From contig NZ_CAMEFX010000005.1 of assembly GCF_945915845.1 (NCBI RefSeq), positions 1-64,000 on the forward strand: DNA of 64,000 nucleotides, in the 5' to 3' direction. The first letter of the stretch is position 1; each line of letters starts with the position of its first letter. The notes below the pieces were generated by a model. The model did not search any database. It saw only the letters and a list, made by a program, of their open reading frames with translations, and was not told the origin of the DNA. Source of the stretch: an uncultured Actinobacillus sp. GTDB lineage: Bacteria; Pseudomonadota; Gammaproteobacteria; Enterobacterales; Pasteurellaceae. Below are positions 5,518 to 16,450 of this stretch, piece by piece. Made by a program: the position numbers and the translations under genes.

Positions 5518-6333
5518 ATGCAACAGAAATCTATTTGTTTTATTGGTGGCGGTAATATGGCACAGGCAATAGTGTTTGGATTATTAAAAAAAAGCTATAC
5601 GGCGAATTTAATTACCGTCTGTGATCGGAATGAAAGCAAAAGAAAATTATTTGCTGAACAGGGCGTCAATACGACAACGGATCCTGCTCAGGGAGCCGCG
5701 CTGGCAGATGTGGTAGTTTTAGCCGTAAAACCTCAGAGCGCGGCAGAAACTTGTATCACCCTAAGCGCGGTCGATTTTAGTGATAAATTGGTGATTTCTA
5801 TTATGGCCGCTATTCCAACTCAACGATTAACCGCACTTTTGCCCACAGCGCAAAATATTGTACGCGTTATGCCAAATACACCCTCATTGGTGTCAGAGGG
5901 CATGGCAGGATTGTTTGCACCATCTTCTGTAGCGGCAGAGCTTCAATCCTTTGCTGAAGAACTATTAAATGCCGTGGGCAAAACCTGTTGGGTAACAGCT
6001 GAAAATGATATGCACAAGGTAACTGCGGCCTCAGGTTCTAGTCCGGCTTATTTTTTCTTATTCATGGAAGCCATGCAACATGCGTTATTAAATATGGGAT
6101 TAACAGAAAAACAAGCACGAGAACTTATTCAACAATCTGCTTTTGGGGCGGCAAAAATGGTGGTGGATAACCCACAAACGAGTTTGACGACTTTACGTGA
6201 AAATGTCACGTCTAAAGGTGGCACAACAGCGGCCGCGTTAGCCGTATTTAATGACAAGCATTTAGTCGACACTGTTGAACAAGCTATGCAGGCTTGTGTG
6301 GCAAGATCGAAAGAAATGGAAATGCTGTTTTAG
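5518..6333 (+). CDS. proC: Pyrroline-5-carboxylate reductase
   Basis: Catalyses the last step of proline synthesis, NAD(P)H-dependent reduction of 1-pyrroline-5-carboxylate to L-proline, in the cytoplasm. The 271 residues begin with a Rossmann motif (CFIGGGNMAQAIVFGLL, about residues 6-22). They include VRVMPNTP and end with the family signature VTSKGGTTAAALAVF (about 237-251). ATG at 5518 follows a purine-rich GGGAAAAAT. It is monocistronic and convergent with alaA. The other visible proline gene, proA, lies 45 kb away at 50584. Confidence 0.95.
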   Translation: MQQKSICFIGGGNMAQAIVFGLLKKSYTANLITVCDRNESKRKLFAEQGVNTTTDPAQGAALADVVVLAVKPQSAAETCITLSAVDFSDKLVISIMAAIPTQRLTALLPTAQNIVRVMPNTPSLVSEGMAGLFAPSSVAAELQSFAEELLNAVGKTCWVTAENDMHKVTAASGSSPAYFFLFMEAMQHALLNMGLTEKQARELIQQSAFGAAKMVVDNPQTSLTTLRENVTSKGGTTAAALAVFNDKHLVDTVEQAMQACVARSKEMEMLF

Positions 6334-6345
6334 CCCATTTATGGC

Positions 6346-6366
6346 GGGGCAAATAGAATTCGCCCC
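6346..6366. terminator. Bidirectional hairpin between proC and alaA
   Basis: GGGGC (6346-6350) and GCCCC (6362-6366) flank an 11-base loop; T-rich sequence follows on the plus strand (TTGTTGTATTTATTATTTTT). It serves the convergent pair. Confidence 0.5.
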
Positions 6367-6378
6367 TTGTTGTATTTA

Positions 6379-7596
6379 TTATTTTTGTTTGTAATTACTC
6401 AAGAACCGCGAGAATTTGCCTAAGGCATCTTCTAGGGTGCTAATATGTGGCAAGAACACTAAACGGAAGTGGTCTGGGGCATGCCAATTAAAGCCACGTC
6501 CATGCACTAATAATACTTTTTCCTGACGTAATAAATCCAGCACTAATTTTTCATCGTCATAAATGCCAAATTTCTCAATGTCAATTTTCGGGAACATATA
6601 AAGCGCACCTTTCGGTTTTACACAACTAATTCCGGGAATTTGATTGAGTAAGTCATACGCACGTTGGCGTTGTTCATAGAGTCGCCCACCTGGGACGATG
6701 AGTTCATTGATACTTTGATAGCCTCCTAAGGCGGTTTGAATAGCGTGTTGCATTGGTACATTGGCACATAAACGCATGGAAGCAAGCATATTCAAACCTT
6801 CGATATAACCTTGAGCTTTATCTTTGGGACCATTTAAGATCATCCAGCCTTGACGGAAACCACAGATGCGATAGGCTTTAGATAAGCCGTTAAAGGTGAC
6901 GGTTAAAAGATCGGGGGCAATCGCTGCGATATGATGGTGTACGGCACCGTCATATAAAATTTTATCGTAAATTTCATCAGCAAAAATAATGAGACCATGC
7001 TCTCGTGCAACATCAGCGATTTGCTCCAATAAATCTTTACTATACACAGCACCGGTTGGGTTATTAGGGTTAATAATCACAATCCCTTTAGTACGAGAGG
7101 TAATTTTACTTTTAATATCCTCAATAGAAGGGAACCAATCGGATGATTCATCACATAAATAATGCACTGCTTTTCCGCCGGAAAGCGTTACTGCAGCGGT
7201 CCAAAGCGGATAATCAGGCATTGGCACTAAGACTTCATCATCGTTGTTTAGTAAGGCTTGCATTGACATGGTAATTAATTCTGACGCACCGTTGCCAATA
7301 TACACATCGTTGACAGTGGAACCGTGAATACCTTTAGATTGGTAATATTGTACTACTGCTTTTCGTGCAGAATATAAGCCTTTTGAATCACAATACCCCT
7401 GAGAAGTAGCCATATTGCGGATAATATCCACCATAATTTCATCGGGTGCTTCAAACCCAAAGGGCGCGGTGTTGCCAATATTTAATTTGAGAATTTTATT
7501 GCCTTCTTCCTCAAGGCGTAAGGCTTCTTGATGGACAGGACCACGAATATCATAACAAACGTGTTCCAACTTATCGGATTTAGGAAAATAGTTCAT
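6379..7596 (-). CDS. alaA: Glutamate-pyruvate (alanine) aminotransferase AlaA
   Basis: A PLP-dependent class I/II aminotransferase of 405 residues, making alanine from pyruvate with glutamate as donor. It has NPNNPTG (176-182), ADEIYD (206-211) and the Schiff-base Lys240 in NGLSKAYRICGFRQG. The N terminus (SDKLEHVCYDIRGPVH) is diagnostic of the AlaA/YfbQ branch rather than AspC. Start ATG at 7596 is preceded by AAAGGAAAG. It is divergent from menF, with a 160-base spacer holding an inverted repeat. Confidence 0.93.
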   Translation of the reverse strand: MNYFPKSDKLEHVCYDIRGPVHQEALRLEEEGNKILKLNIGNTAPFGFEAPDEIMVDIIRNMATSQGYCDSKGLYSARKAVVQYYQSKGIHGSTVNDVYIGNGASELITMSMQALLNNDDEVLVPMPDYPLWTAAVTLSGGKAVHYLCDESSDWFPSIEDIKSKITSRTKGIVIINPNNPTGAVYSKDLLEQIADVAREHGLIIFADEIYDKILYDGAVHHHIAAIAPDLLTVTFNGLSKAYRICGFRQGWMILNGPKDKAQGYIEGLNMLASMRLCANVPMQHAIQTALGGYQSINELIVPGGRLYEQRQRAYDLLNQIPGISCVKPKGALYMFPKIDIEKFGIYDDEKLVLDLLRQEKVLLVHGRGFNWHAPDHFRLVFLPHISTLEDALGKFSRFLSNYKQK

Positions 7597-7636
7597 TTAG
7601 CTTTCCTTTTTTTGATAAAAAATAAATAGATAGGGC

Positions 7637-7657
7637 GTTAATTTGTGAAAAATTAAC
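7637..7657. promoter_or_regulatory. Inverted repeat in the alaA-menF intergenic region
   Basis: GTTAATTT (7637-7644) and AAATTAAC (7650-7657) form an 8-bp dyad with a 5-base centre. Each arm contains GTTAATT, the core of an ArcA box. It could be an operator for either divergent gene; this is inference only. Confidence 0.35.
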
Positions 7658-7758
7658 CGCACTTTACCCTTATTTTTAACAGAATGAAAGATTTACTAAA
7701 AAAAATTTTTGAATTGGGGTAAAATGCAGAACAATTTTGTCAGGAATTTATGAACTAA

Positions 7759-9030
7759 ATGATGTTTGAGTTACTTGCTGAAAAAGTGAAATCTCACCAA
7801 ATTGATGCACAATCACCGATGATTACTGTATTTCATCTTGAAATAACAGAATTTGGTGAGCTTTTAGCATGGCTTAAAGCACAACATGTGTTTCCCCAAT
7901 ATTATTTAAATTTCCGTGATAGTGATAATAAACTGGTGGCAGTGGGAAAAGTGCGGTCTTTTGGGGATGAGATTTCAGCACAACAATTTATTGAAAAGAC
8001 ACAACAGCCTTTAATTGGCGGATTAACCTTTAATAAAAAGGGGGATTTTTGGTTACCGCGTTTGTTGATTGAGCAACAAAAACAACAAACAGTGATTTCT
8101 GTCTTTATTGATAATCAAGCCAATTTAGTAGAAGAAAAACAACAAGCATTAAGCGCGATTCAGGCATTAACCTGTTTTGCGGAGCTTGAACCGTTAAATT
8201 CTCAGGCTCGCTTAGTTTCGCAAAAGGCTAACCAAGAGGAATGGTGTCATTGGGTTGAACAGGCGTTAAGTGCCATTGAGCAAGGTGAATTAAATAAAGT
8301 CGTGTTAGCGAATGAAAGCTTGTTTGAAAGTACGCAACCGATTAATGCCCAAGATTTTCTTGCAGAAAGCGAAAAACAAAATACAGGTTGTTACCATTTT
8401 CTGTATGCAAAAACGCCAGATAGTGTTTTTGTTGGGTCAACGCCTGAGCGTTTATTTGAACGCTGTGGTGAACAAGTCAAAACTGAAGCGTTAGCAGGTA
8501 CAGCGTTAATGTCTGATGATGCAAAGCAAAATCAAGCGCAAGCGGATTGGTTGTTACATGATCAAAAAAATGATGATGAAAACCGGCTTGTGGTAAAAGA
8601 TATTTGTGATAATTTACAGGAGTTTGTGCGTCATATTCAAGTGGGGCAAGTGGAACTCAAACAGCTTCGTCGAGTCCAACATTTACGCCGCTGTATTCAA
8701 GCAGAGTTAAAAGCTCACTTTGCTGATGCAGCTTGCTTACATGCGATTCACCCTACGGCAGCAGTGTCAGGATTGCCGCAGCAAAACGCCCTGGCATTTT
8801 TACAAAAAACAGAAAATTTTGACCGCACTTGGTATGCAGGAACCTTGGGAATAATGACTCAATCTCATGGGGAATTTTGTGTGACTATTCGTTGCGCGTT
8901 TATTGAACAAAATAGAATTCGGATTTTTGCTGGCGCCGGTATTGTTGCAGGTTCAGTTCCTTTATTGGAATGGCAGGAAATTGAACGCAAGGCATCGGGG
9001 TTAGTCACTTTATTAAGCACAGGAAAGTAG
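7759..9030 (+). CDS. menF: Isochorismate synthase MenF
   Basis: Converts chorismate to isochorismate, the first step of menaquinone synthesis. The 423 residues carry the chorismate-binding enzyme domain in the C-terminal 260: KVVLANES, FVGSTPERLFER, ALAGTA, LHAIHPTAAVSGLP and RIFAGAGIVAGS. It lies 26 bases before menD, so the two are probably co-transcribed. Menaquinone carries electrons to fumarate reductase, also encoded in this window. Two ATGs (7759, 7762) are possible starts. Length is typical (about 430). Confidence 0.93.
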   Translation: MMFELLAEKVKSHQIDAQSPMITVFHLEITEFGELLAWLKAQHVFPQYYLNFRDSDNKLVAVGKVRSFGDEISAQQFIEKTQQPLIGGLTFNKKGDFWLPRLLIEQQKQQTVISVFIDNQANLVEEKQQALSAIQALTCFAELEPLNSQARLVSQKANQEEWCHWVEQALSAIEQGELNKVVLANESLFESTQPINAQDFLAESEKQNTGCYHFLYAKTPDSVFVGSTPERLFERCGEQVKTEALAGTALMSDDAKQNQAQADWLLHDQKNDDENRLVVKDICDNLQEFVRHIQVGQVELKQLRRVQHLRRCIQAELKAHFADAACLHAIHPTAAVSGLPQQNALAFLQKTENFDRTWYAGTLGIMTQSHGEFCVTIRCAFIEQNRIRIFAGAGIVAGSVPLLEWQEIERKASGLVTLLSTGK

Positions 9031-9056
9031 ACACTAGTCGAATAATGGAGAGTAAT

Positions 9057-10763
9057 ATGTCAGTCAGCACCTTTAACCGTTGTTGGTCGAAAGTGATTTT
9101 AGAAACATTAACACGTCATGGTGTGAAGCATGTTTGTATTGCGCCTGGTTCTCGTTCAACCCCGTTAACTCTCGAAGCTGTACGTCTGCAATCTCAACAG
9201 AAAGTGCAATGTCACACGCATTTTGACGAACGTGGTTTAGGTTTTTTTGCTTTAGGGTTGGCTAAATCATCTCAGTCTCCCGTGGTGATTATTGTGACTT
9301 CAGGTACTGCAGTGGCCAATTTATATCCGGCAGTCATTGAGGCAAGACAAAGTGCGGTGAATTTAATTGTTATTTCGGCAGATCGCCCGGCAGAATTATT
9401 AGAATGTGGTGCAAATCAGGCGATCCTTCAAGAAAATATGTTTGGCGTTTATCCTGTCGCTACATTGAATTTACCTAAACCTCATCAAGATTATGCGGCA
9501 AAATGGCTCATTTCAACTATTGAACAGGCTTGTTATCAGCAAGCAGAGAAAAATGGGGTTATTCATATTAATGCGCCATTTGCTGAACCTCTGTACGATG
9601 CAGATGTAGATAATATTGATATTCATCCTTGGCTTGCACCTATTCAGCGTTGGTTAGGTCAGCATCAACCTTGGACAGTACATCAAAAGCCACAACAAGA
9701 AGTGATGGTTCATGAACATTGGGATCATTGGCGAACCAAACGTGGTGTATTAGTGGTAGGGCAGTTACCACATGGCCATGCGATGGGAATCAAAGCTTGG
9801 GCAGAAACGATGGGGTGGGTGATGCTAACGGATATTCAATCTGGCGTTGAACCGAATTTGCCTTATGTGGATATTTGGTTGGCGAATAAAACCGTACGGG
9901 AAAAATTATTACAAGCAGATTTGGTTATTCAACTGGGGTCGCGTTTTGTGAGTAAAAGAATTAATCAATTTTTGCATGATTTTCAAGGTGAGTACTGGGT
10001 TGTAGATGAAAGTGAATCTCGAGTAGATCCTTTTCATCATACGCAAACGCGTTTTATCGCGAAAGTTCATCATTGGCTACGAGCGCATCCACCATTACGC
10101 CAAAAACCTTGGTTGTTAGAACCTTTGGCTCTTTCTAATTTCTGTGCAACCTTTATTGAACAGCAAGTCGGGGGCGGGTTGAATGAAGCGTCTTTGGCTC
10201 ATCATATTGGGCGTCTATTACCGAAAAACTGCTCGTTATTCTTAGGGAATAGTTTATTTGTTCGTTTGGTTGATGCATTAACGAAACTATCTGAGACTTA
10301 CCCTGTTTATACCAACCGTGGCGCAAGCGGTATTGATGGTTTGATTGCAACAATTGCCGGTATAGGTATTGGCGCCAATCAGCCTGTTGCGGCAGTGATT
10401 GGTGATACTTCAGCACTCCATGATTTGAATTCGCTCGCGTTACTAAGAAAAGTGACGCAACCAACAGTTTTATTTGTGGTGAATAATAATGGTGGTGCGA
10501 TTTTTGATATGTTGCCGGTGGGCGCAGAGGTAAAAAATGCTTATTATCGCATGCCACATCATTTAGATTTTTCTGAAGCTGCGGCGATGTTTGAATTGAA
10601 ATATGCACGACCTTACACTTGGGCGGATTTAGGACAAGCCTTAAAACTTGCTTATGCTCGTAAAGAAACGACTATTATTGAAATTAAAGTTAGCCCAAGT
10701 GATGGTGCAAATGTTTACAAAGGCTTAATTGAACAAATTAGCCAGGCAGTTATTGGCGCGTAA
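9057..10763 (+). CDS. menD: SEPHCHC synthase MenD (menaquinone synthesis)
   Basis: A ThDP-dependent enzyme that joins 2-oxoglutarate and isochorismate to give SEPHCHC, the second menaquinone step. It has CIAPGSRSTPLTLEA near the N terminus, FDERGLGFFALGLAK, the VTSGTAVANL motif, and in the C-terminal third GDTSALHDLNSL and the ThDP-binding region VNNNGGAIF. I place the start at ATG 9057 (MSVSTFNRCW): GGAG lies 6 bases before it, whereas the in-frame ATG at 9045 is itself part of that Shine-Dalgarno sequence. The protein is 568 residues, a normal length. Confidence 0.93.
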   Translation: MSVSTFNRCWSKVILETLTRHGVKHVCIAPGSRSTPLTLEAVRLQSQQKVQCHTHFDERGLGFFALGLAKSSQSPVVIIVTSGTAVANLYPAVIEARQSAVNLIVISADRPAELLECGANQAILQENMFGVYPVATLNLPKPHQDYAAKWLISTIEQACYQQAEKNGVIHINAPFAEPLYDADVDNIDIHPWLAPIQRWLGQHQPWTVHQKPQQEVMVHEHWDHWRTKRGVLVVGQLPHGHAMGIKAWAETMGWVMLTDIQSGVEPNLPYVDIWLANKTVREKLLQADLVIQLGSRFVSKRINQFLHDFQGEYWVVDESESRVDPFHHTQTRFIAKVHHWLRAHPPLRQKPWLLEPLALSNFCATFIEQQVGGGLNEASLAHHIGRLLPKNCSLFLGNSLFVRLVDALTKLSETYPVYTNRGASGIDGLIATIAGIGIGANQPVAAVIGDTSALHDLNSLALLRKVTQPTVLFVVNNNGGAIFDMLPVGAEVKNAYYRMPHHLDFSEAAAMFELKYARPYTWADLGQALKLAYARKETTIIEIKVSPSDGANVYKGLIEQISQAVIGA

Positions 10764-10784
10764 AAGGCGGATTAGGTAAAAAAT

Positions 10785-10804
10785 AAGCCCGTCGTGGGCT
10801 TTTA
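10785..10804 (+). terminator. menD terminator
   Basis: AAGCCC (10785-10790), loop GTCGT, GGGCTT, then TTATT: a compact rho-independent terminator 21 bases after the menD stop. Confidence 0.75.
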
Positions 10805-10875
10805 TTGAAAGATAAACAGACCCTAATGAACGATTTTAAAATTAATGAGTCCAATGAACCCTAAATGAGTAAAAA

Positions 10876-11685
10876 ATGGAAAAAATAATGCGTGAGAAAG
10901 CACTCGTTGAAGTGAAAAATCTTACCTTTAAACGAGGTGAGCGCACCATTTATGACAATCTTAATTTGCGTGTAGAAAAAGGTAAAATTACCGCAATTAT
11001 GGGGCCTTCTGGAATCGGTAAAACAACATTGTTAAAGCTAATCGGTGGGCAGTTGCATCCTGAGCAAGGCGAGATTTTATTTGATGGCAAGGATATTTGC
11101 CAAATGTCTAACCGAGAGCTGTATCATGTTCGCCAACGCATGGGAATGTTGTTTCAGTCGGGAGCATTGTTTACGGATATTTCTACCTTTGATAATGTCG
11201 CGTTCCCTATTCGCGAACATACGAATTTGCCTGAAGCATTAATTCGTAAGATTGTTTTAATGAAATTGGAATCCGTAGGATTGCGTGGTGCGGCAAATTT
11301 AATGCCATCAGAATTATCAGGCGGTATGGCGCGTCGAGCGGCTCTGGCTAGAACGATTGCCCTTGATCCTGATTTAATTATGTATGATGAACCTTTTACC
11401 GGGCAGGATCCTATTAGTATGGGTGTCATTATCAGTTTGATTAAGCGTCTTAATGAAGCCTTGAAATTGACTTCTATTGTGGTTTCCCACGATGTGCAAG
11501 AAGTCTTAAGTATTGCAGATTATGCGTATATTATTGCAGATAAACGTGTGATTGCAGAAGGAACGCCTACTTCATTGCTTCAAAGTGCGGATCCGCAGGT
11601 GGTACAATTTATTCAGGGTAAGGAAGATGGACCTGTGCGTTTCCATTATCAGGCCAATGACTATTTAGAGGATTTATTTCAATGA
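10876..11685 (+). CDS. mlaF: ABC transporter ATPase MlaF (phospholipid transport)
   Basis: The cytoplasmic ATPase of the MlaFEDB complex, which moves phospholipids between inner membrane and periplasmic carrier to keep outer-membrane lipid asymmetry. It has Walker [11 protein letters not shown]-loop [10 protein letters not shown], signature [13 protein letters not shown], Walker B LIMYDEPF and the switch His in VVSHDVQEV. The C-terminal FRYQ-like extension ([14 protein letters not shown]) is typical of MlaF. ATG 10876 is used; ATG 10888 (MREKALVEV), with GGA seven bases upstream, is equally possible. Its 3' end overlaps mlaE by 4 bases. Confidence 0.93.
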   Translation: MEKIMREKALVEVKNLTFKRGERTIYDNLNLRVEKGKITAIMGPSGIGKTTLLKLIGGQLHPEQGEILFDGKDICQMSNRELYHVRQRMGMLFQSGALFTDISTFDNVAFPIREHTNLPEALIRKIVLMKLESVGLRGAANLMPSELSGGMARRAALARTIALDPDLIMYDEPFTGQDPISMGVIISLIKRLNEALKLTSIVVSHDVQEVLSIADYAYIIADKRVIAEGTPTSLLQSADPQVVQFIQGKEDGPVRFHYQANDYLEDLFQ

Positions 11686-12461
11686 TTGTACAATTAATCT
11701 CTCACTTAGGTCTGGCGGTAATTAAATCAGTACGCGCGTTGGGGCGTTCCGGTTTTATGTTTTTTGGTGCATTAGTGGGGAAACCTGAATTTCGTAAGCA
11801 TGCGCCATTATTAATCAAGCAGCTTTATGTACTGGGTGTGCAGTCTTTATTGATTATTCTGCTTTCAGGCTTTTTTATCGGTATGGTGCTAGGGTTGCAA
11901 GGTTATGTGGTTTTAGTGGACTTTGCTGCCGAAGCGAATGTTGGACAATTAGTTGCACTTTCGTTATTACGTGAATTAGGCCCCGTTGTGACCGCACTTT
12001 TATTTGCCGGGCGAGCAGGTTCTGCATTAACAGCGGAAATCGGTTTAATGAAAGCCACAGAACAACTTTCTAGCTTAGAAATGATGGCAGTGGATCCGCT
12101 ACGCCGTGTGATTGCGCCACGTTTTTGGGGCGGTGTGATTGCGATGCCTATTCTAGCGATATTGTTTACTTCTGTTGGTGTCATTGGCGGCTCTCTTGTG
12201 GGGGTAGATTGGAAAGGTATTGACAGTGGTTCCTTTTGGTCTGTGATGCAAAATGCAGTAGATAGTAAAGATTTACTTTATGGTTTTATTAAGAGTATTG
12301 TTTTTGCTTTTGCAGTTGTGTGGATCGCTTTATTCAATGGTTATGATTGCGTGCCGACCTCGGAAGGCATTAGCCAAGCAACGACAAAAACCGTGGTGCA
12401 TTCGTCATTAATGGTATTAGGTTTAGATTTTGTATTAACTGCGATGATGTTTGGTGCATAA
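11682..12461 (+). CDS. mlaE: ABC transporter permease MlaE
   Basis: The inner-membrane permease of the Mla phospholipid transporter, 259 residues. Several hydrophobic segments are visible ([56 protein letters not shown], the C-terminal [13 protein letters not shown]). [17 protein letters not shown] is the hallmark of the MlaE family. Overlapping ATGA with mlaF indicates translational coupling. It is followed after 34 bases, including a single uptake sequence, by mlaD. Confidence 0.93.
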   Translation: MIVQLISHLGLAVIKSVRALGRSGFMFFGALVGKPEFRKHAPLLIKQLYVLGVQSLLIILLSGFFIGMVLGLQGYVVLVDFAAEANVGQLVALSLLRELGPVVTALLFAGRAGSALTAEIGLMKATEQLSSLEMMAVDPLRRVIAPRFWGGVIAMPILAILFTSVGVIGGSLVGVDWKGIDSGSFWSVMQNAVDSKDLLYGFIKSIVFAFAVVWIALFNGYDCVPTSEGISQATTKTVVHSSLMVLGLDFVLTAMMFGA

Positions 12462-12495
12462 CCAATCAGAGTGCGGTGAAAATTAGGAAATTTTT

Positions 12496-12987
12496 ATGCG
12501 ACAAACAATTAAATACGAATTTTGGGTGGGATTATTTTTACTTTTAGGTATCGCCGCTCTGGTGTTTATGGGTTTAAAAGTGGCAAATGTGCAAGGTTTT
12601 AATGAAGCAAAATCTTATCACGTCACTGCAACTTTTGATAATATAGGAGGTCTTAAAGTGCGCGCACCATTAAAAGTCGGTGGCGTGGTAATTGGTCGCG
12701 TGACCAATATCGCTTTAGATGAAAAGACTTATTTACCCAAAGTCACCATTGCAGTAAATGAAGAATTTAATCAAATTCCTGATAACAGTTCTCTTTCTAT
12801 CAAAACCTCAGGCTTACTTGGCGAACAATATATTGCTTTAAGTGTTGGGTTTGATGATGGTGAAACAGAAATGTTAAAAGAGGGAAGTAAAATCGTAGAT
12901 ACTAAATCTGCATTGGTATTAGAAGATCTTATTGGTCAGTTCTTATATGGCGATAAGAATAAAAAAGAAGAGCCTGCGGCTCAATAA
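12496..12987 (+). CDS. mlaD: MCE-domain substrate-binding protein MlaD
   Basis: A periplasm-facing, membrane-anchored protein that forms the hexameric lipid ring on MlaFE. It is 163 residues: a single N-terminal transmembrane helix (LFLLLGIAALVFMGLKV, about 13-29), then one MCE domain with TFDNIGGLKVRAPLKVGGVV and the conserved LGEQYIAL near residue 110. The short acidic C-terminal tail (GDKNKKEEPAAQ) is normal. Third gene of the mla operon. Confidence 0.93.
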   Translation: MRQTIKYEFWVGLFLLLGIAALVFMGLKVANVQGFNEAKSYHVTATFDNIGGLKVRAPLKVGGVVIGRVTNIALDEKTYLPKVTIAVNEEFNQIPDNSSLSIKTSGLLGEQYIALSVGFDDGETEMLKEGSKIVDTKSALVLEDLIGQFLYGDKNKKEEPAAQ

Positions 12988-13014
12988 TTCGGAAAGTGAT
13001 TAATCGGAGTGTTT

Positions 13015-13650
13015 ATGACTATGCAATTCAAAACCTGGTTTTCAAAAATATTAGTTTTGGTCACCGCACTTTTTGCGGTGCAAGCAGTAATGGCAGCAGA
13101 TAGCCCTTATGAATTAACTAAACAAGCTGCAGAGAAATTATTCTCTGATCTTAAAGCTGAACAAACAAAAATTAAATCAAATCCCAACCATTTGCGCTTA
13201 ATTGTACGCAATGATTTAATCCCTTATGTACATGTGAATTATGCAGGTTCATTGGTATTAGGACCTTATTTTAAATCAACAACACCAGAACAGCGCGAGA
13301 AATTCTTTGCGGCCTTTGAAAAATATATCGAACAAGCTTATGCACAGGCTTTAACATTGTATGCAAACCAAGACATTCAAGTTCAAAAAGAGCAAGTGGA
13401 AGGCAATACGGCGAGTGTGCTTGTCAAATTGTTACCGACTTCAGGCAATGAAACGTTAAATATTACTCTGTTATGGCGTAAGAATAGTAAAACAGGGAAG
13501 TGGCAAGTTTACGATATGATTGCCGCTGATGGCTTGAGTATGGTGGATAGTAAAAAAGTAGAGTGGAGTGGGGTGTTACGTAAAGAGGGGATTGATGCCT
13601 TAACCATTCAAGTAGAAAAAGCTGCGGCAGCCCCTGTAGTGATTAAATAA
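13015..13650 (+). CDS. mlaC: Periplasmic phospholipid-binding protein MlaC
   Basis: The soluble shuttle that carries phospholipids between MlaA at the outer membrane and MlaFEDB. I choose ATG 13015 (MTMQFKTWFSKIL): GGAG lies 6 bases before it, and the alternative GTG at 13009 has no ribosome site. A signal peptide ends at AVMAA (about residue 27). The mature part has the family motifs NHLRLIVRNDLIPYV and LVLGPYFKS, and KWQVYDMIADGLSM-like sequence near the C terminus. An uptake signal sequence encodes part of the signal peptide (TALFA). About 211 residues. Confidence 0.92.
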   Translation: MTMQFKTWFSKILVLVTALFAVQAVMAADSPYELTKQAAEKLFSDLKAEQTKIKSNPNHLRLIVRNDLIPYVHVNYAGSLVLGPYFKSTTPEQREKFFAAFEKYIEQAYAQALTLYANQDIQVQKEQVEGNTASVLVKLLPTSGNETLNITLLWRKNSKTGKWQVYDMIAADGLSMVDSKKVEWSGVLRKEGIDALTIQVEKAAAAPVVIK

Positions 13651-13656
13651 TTTAAG

Positions 13657-14025
13657 ATGACAGTAGAAAAACAAGCCCAGACCAATGTAAAACTGACGTG
13701 GTCGGCAATACAAAATAATGATAAAATTGCTCTCCAGCTTGCTGGGGAGCTTTCTCGTAATACGTTGTTGCCTCTTTGGAATGAATGGAAAAGGCAGCAA
13801 CGTTTTGCTGTTTTAAGTACCGTGCACATGGCGAATCATGTTATTGAATGGGATCTTTCATCATTAATACGTATGGATTCAGCAGGCTTTGCGCTATTTA
13901 GCGAATTATTGCATGACATACAAAAAATAGCGACATCACAAAAAATAATAAATGTGCCGGATGAACTGATTACACTGGCTGAATTATTTGATTTAGGTGA
14001 CTGGTTAAACTCTTTTATTGATTAA
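13657..14025 (+). CDS. mlaB: STAS-domain protein MlaB
   Basis: A 122-residue STAS-domain protein that binds MlaF and stabilises the ATPase dimer. Evidence: the central WDLSSLIRMDSAGFALFSEL (the DSAG motif of STAS domains, about residues 66-85) and its place directly after mlaC, 6 bases downstream, as in other Mla operons. Sequence is poorly conserved otherwise, as usual for MlaB. Cytoplasmic. Confidence 0.88.
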   Translation: MTVEKQAQTNVKLTWSAIQNNDKIALQLAGELSRNTLLPLWNEWKRQQRFAVLSTVHMANHVIEWDLSSLIRMDSAGFALFSELLHDIQKIATSQKIINVPDELITLAELFDLGDWLNSFID

Positions 14026-14036
14026 CGGAACATACA

Positions 14037-14294
14037 ATGGAACCAATAGAAATTGAACGTATTTTAAAAGAATCTTTACAACTTGATGAGGTTTATGCTC
14101 AAGGGGAAAATGCCCATTTTGGGGTAATTGTTGTGAATGATGATATTGCGGCGTTATCACGTGTTAAGCAACAGCAAACTATTTATGCTCCTTTAATGCC
14201 TTATTTTGAAACCGGAGAAATTCATGCGTTGACCATTAAAACCTATACCAAAGAAAAATGGAAAATGGATCGTATGTTAAATGGAATGAACTAA
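14037..14294 (+). CDS. ibaG: BolA-family iron-metabolism protein IbaG
   Basis: An 85-residue BolA-like protein (formerly YrbA) that partners monothiol glutaredoxins in iron-sulfur handling and acid stress. The C-terminal segment GEIHALTIKTYTKEKW is the BolA signature with its helix-turn. The position between mlaB and murA is conserved in gammaproteobacteria. It is 11 bases after mlaB and 22 before murA, so it is co-transcribed. Confidence 0.9.
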   Translation: MEPIEIERILKESLQLDEVYAQGENAHFGVIVVNDDIAALSRVKQQQTIYAPLMPYFETGEIHALTIKTYTKEKWKMDRMLNGMN

Positions 14295-14313
14295 TAAAAG
14301 GCAAGGGGAATAA

Positions 14314-15594
<1,281 letters not shown>

Positions 15595-15607
15595 TGGGTT
15601 TAATATG

Positions 15608-15636
15608 AAAATGGCGGATTAATTCCGCCATTTTTA
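15608..15636 (+). terminator. murA terminator
   Basis: AAAATGGCGGA (15608-15618) pairs with TCCGCCATTTT (15624-15634) across a 5-base loop, followed by T. Confidence 0.85.
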
Positions 15637-15657
15637 TGGTTAAACATTATTCATGAT

Positions 15658-16356
15658 TTAGGAATAATTTCTTTGCCCAAATATCGCCGTACCAATTCGT
15701 ACCATAGTAGAACCACAAGCAATCGCTGTATTCATATCATCAGACATTCCCATGGAAAGTGTATCAATTTGTTGATTTGGACAAGCGGCTTTTAATTCCT
15801 CAAATAAGGCTTGCATCGCACTCAGTGCTTTTTCTTGTTCTGCCATATTATCTGTTGGAGCAGGGATTGCCATCAAACCACGTAAACACAAGCGCGGTAG
15901 ATTTTCAATATGTTTAGCTAAGGCTAGCATTTCTGTAGGCGGAATACCCGATTTGCTACTTTCATCGCTAATATTAATTTGAATTAGTACATTTAATGGC
16001 TTTTTATAAGCCGAACGCTGTTCATTTAAACGATCAGCAATTTTTGTACGATCAATGGTTTGCATCCAATCAAAATATTCTGCCACTAAACGGCTTTTAT
16101 TCGATTGTAACGGGCCGATAAAATGCCATTCTAACTCAGGATGTTTATCCGCAAAATATTGAATTTTCTCTATACCTTCTTGCACATAATTTTCACCAAA
16201 TGCGATTTGCCCTGCGTCAATGGCTTCTTGAATAGCTTCTACGGGCTTAGTCTTAGAAACGGCTAATAATTTCACCGCACTTTGTGGGCGTTGGGCTTGA
16301 TGACAGGCGGCTTGAATTTGTTGGTGGATGGTGGCCAAGTTATCTTTTATTTGCAT
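15658..16356 (-). CDS. yggS: Pyridoxal phosphate homeostasis protein YggS
   Basis: A 232-residue cytoplasmic PLP-binding protein (PLPBP/COG0325) that buffers PLP and affects amino-acid pools; it has no known catalytic activity. PLP Lys35 sits in LLAVSKTKPVE. FGENYVQE, WHFIGPLQSNK, IQINISDESSKSG and LSMGMSDDM are all family landmarks. The gene stands alone on the minus strand, divergent from sodC with 94 bases between. Confidence 0.94.
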   Translation of the reverse strand: MQIKDNLATIHQQIQAACHQAQRPQSAVKLLAVSKTKPVEAIQEAIDAGQIAFGENYVQEGIEKIQYFADKHPELEWHFIGPLQSNKSRLVAEYFDWMQTIDRTKIADRLNEQRSAYKKPLNVLIQINISDESSKSGIPPTEMLALAKHIENLPRLCLRGLMAIPAPTDNMAEQEKALSAMQALFEELKAACPNQQIDTLSMGMSDDMNTAIACGSTMVRIGTAIFGQRNYS

Positions 16357-16450
16357 AATTATTTATTTATCTTTATATTTAAATTGTCCTGATAAGGATG
16401 TATTTTAGCTCAATTATACTATGACGAGTAGACAAACAAATAGGTAACTT

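Noticed and set aside
10153-10608. 151-residue minus-strand frame inside menD
   Set aside because: It lies entirely within a strongly supported gene on the other strand, has biased low-complexity composition and no ribosome site.
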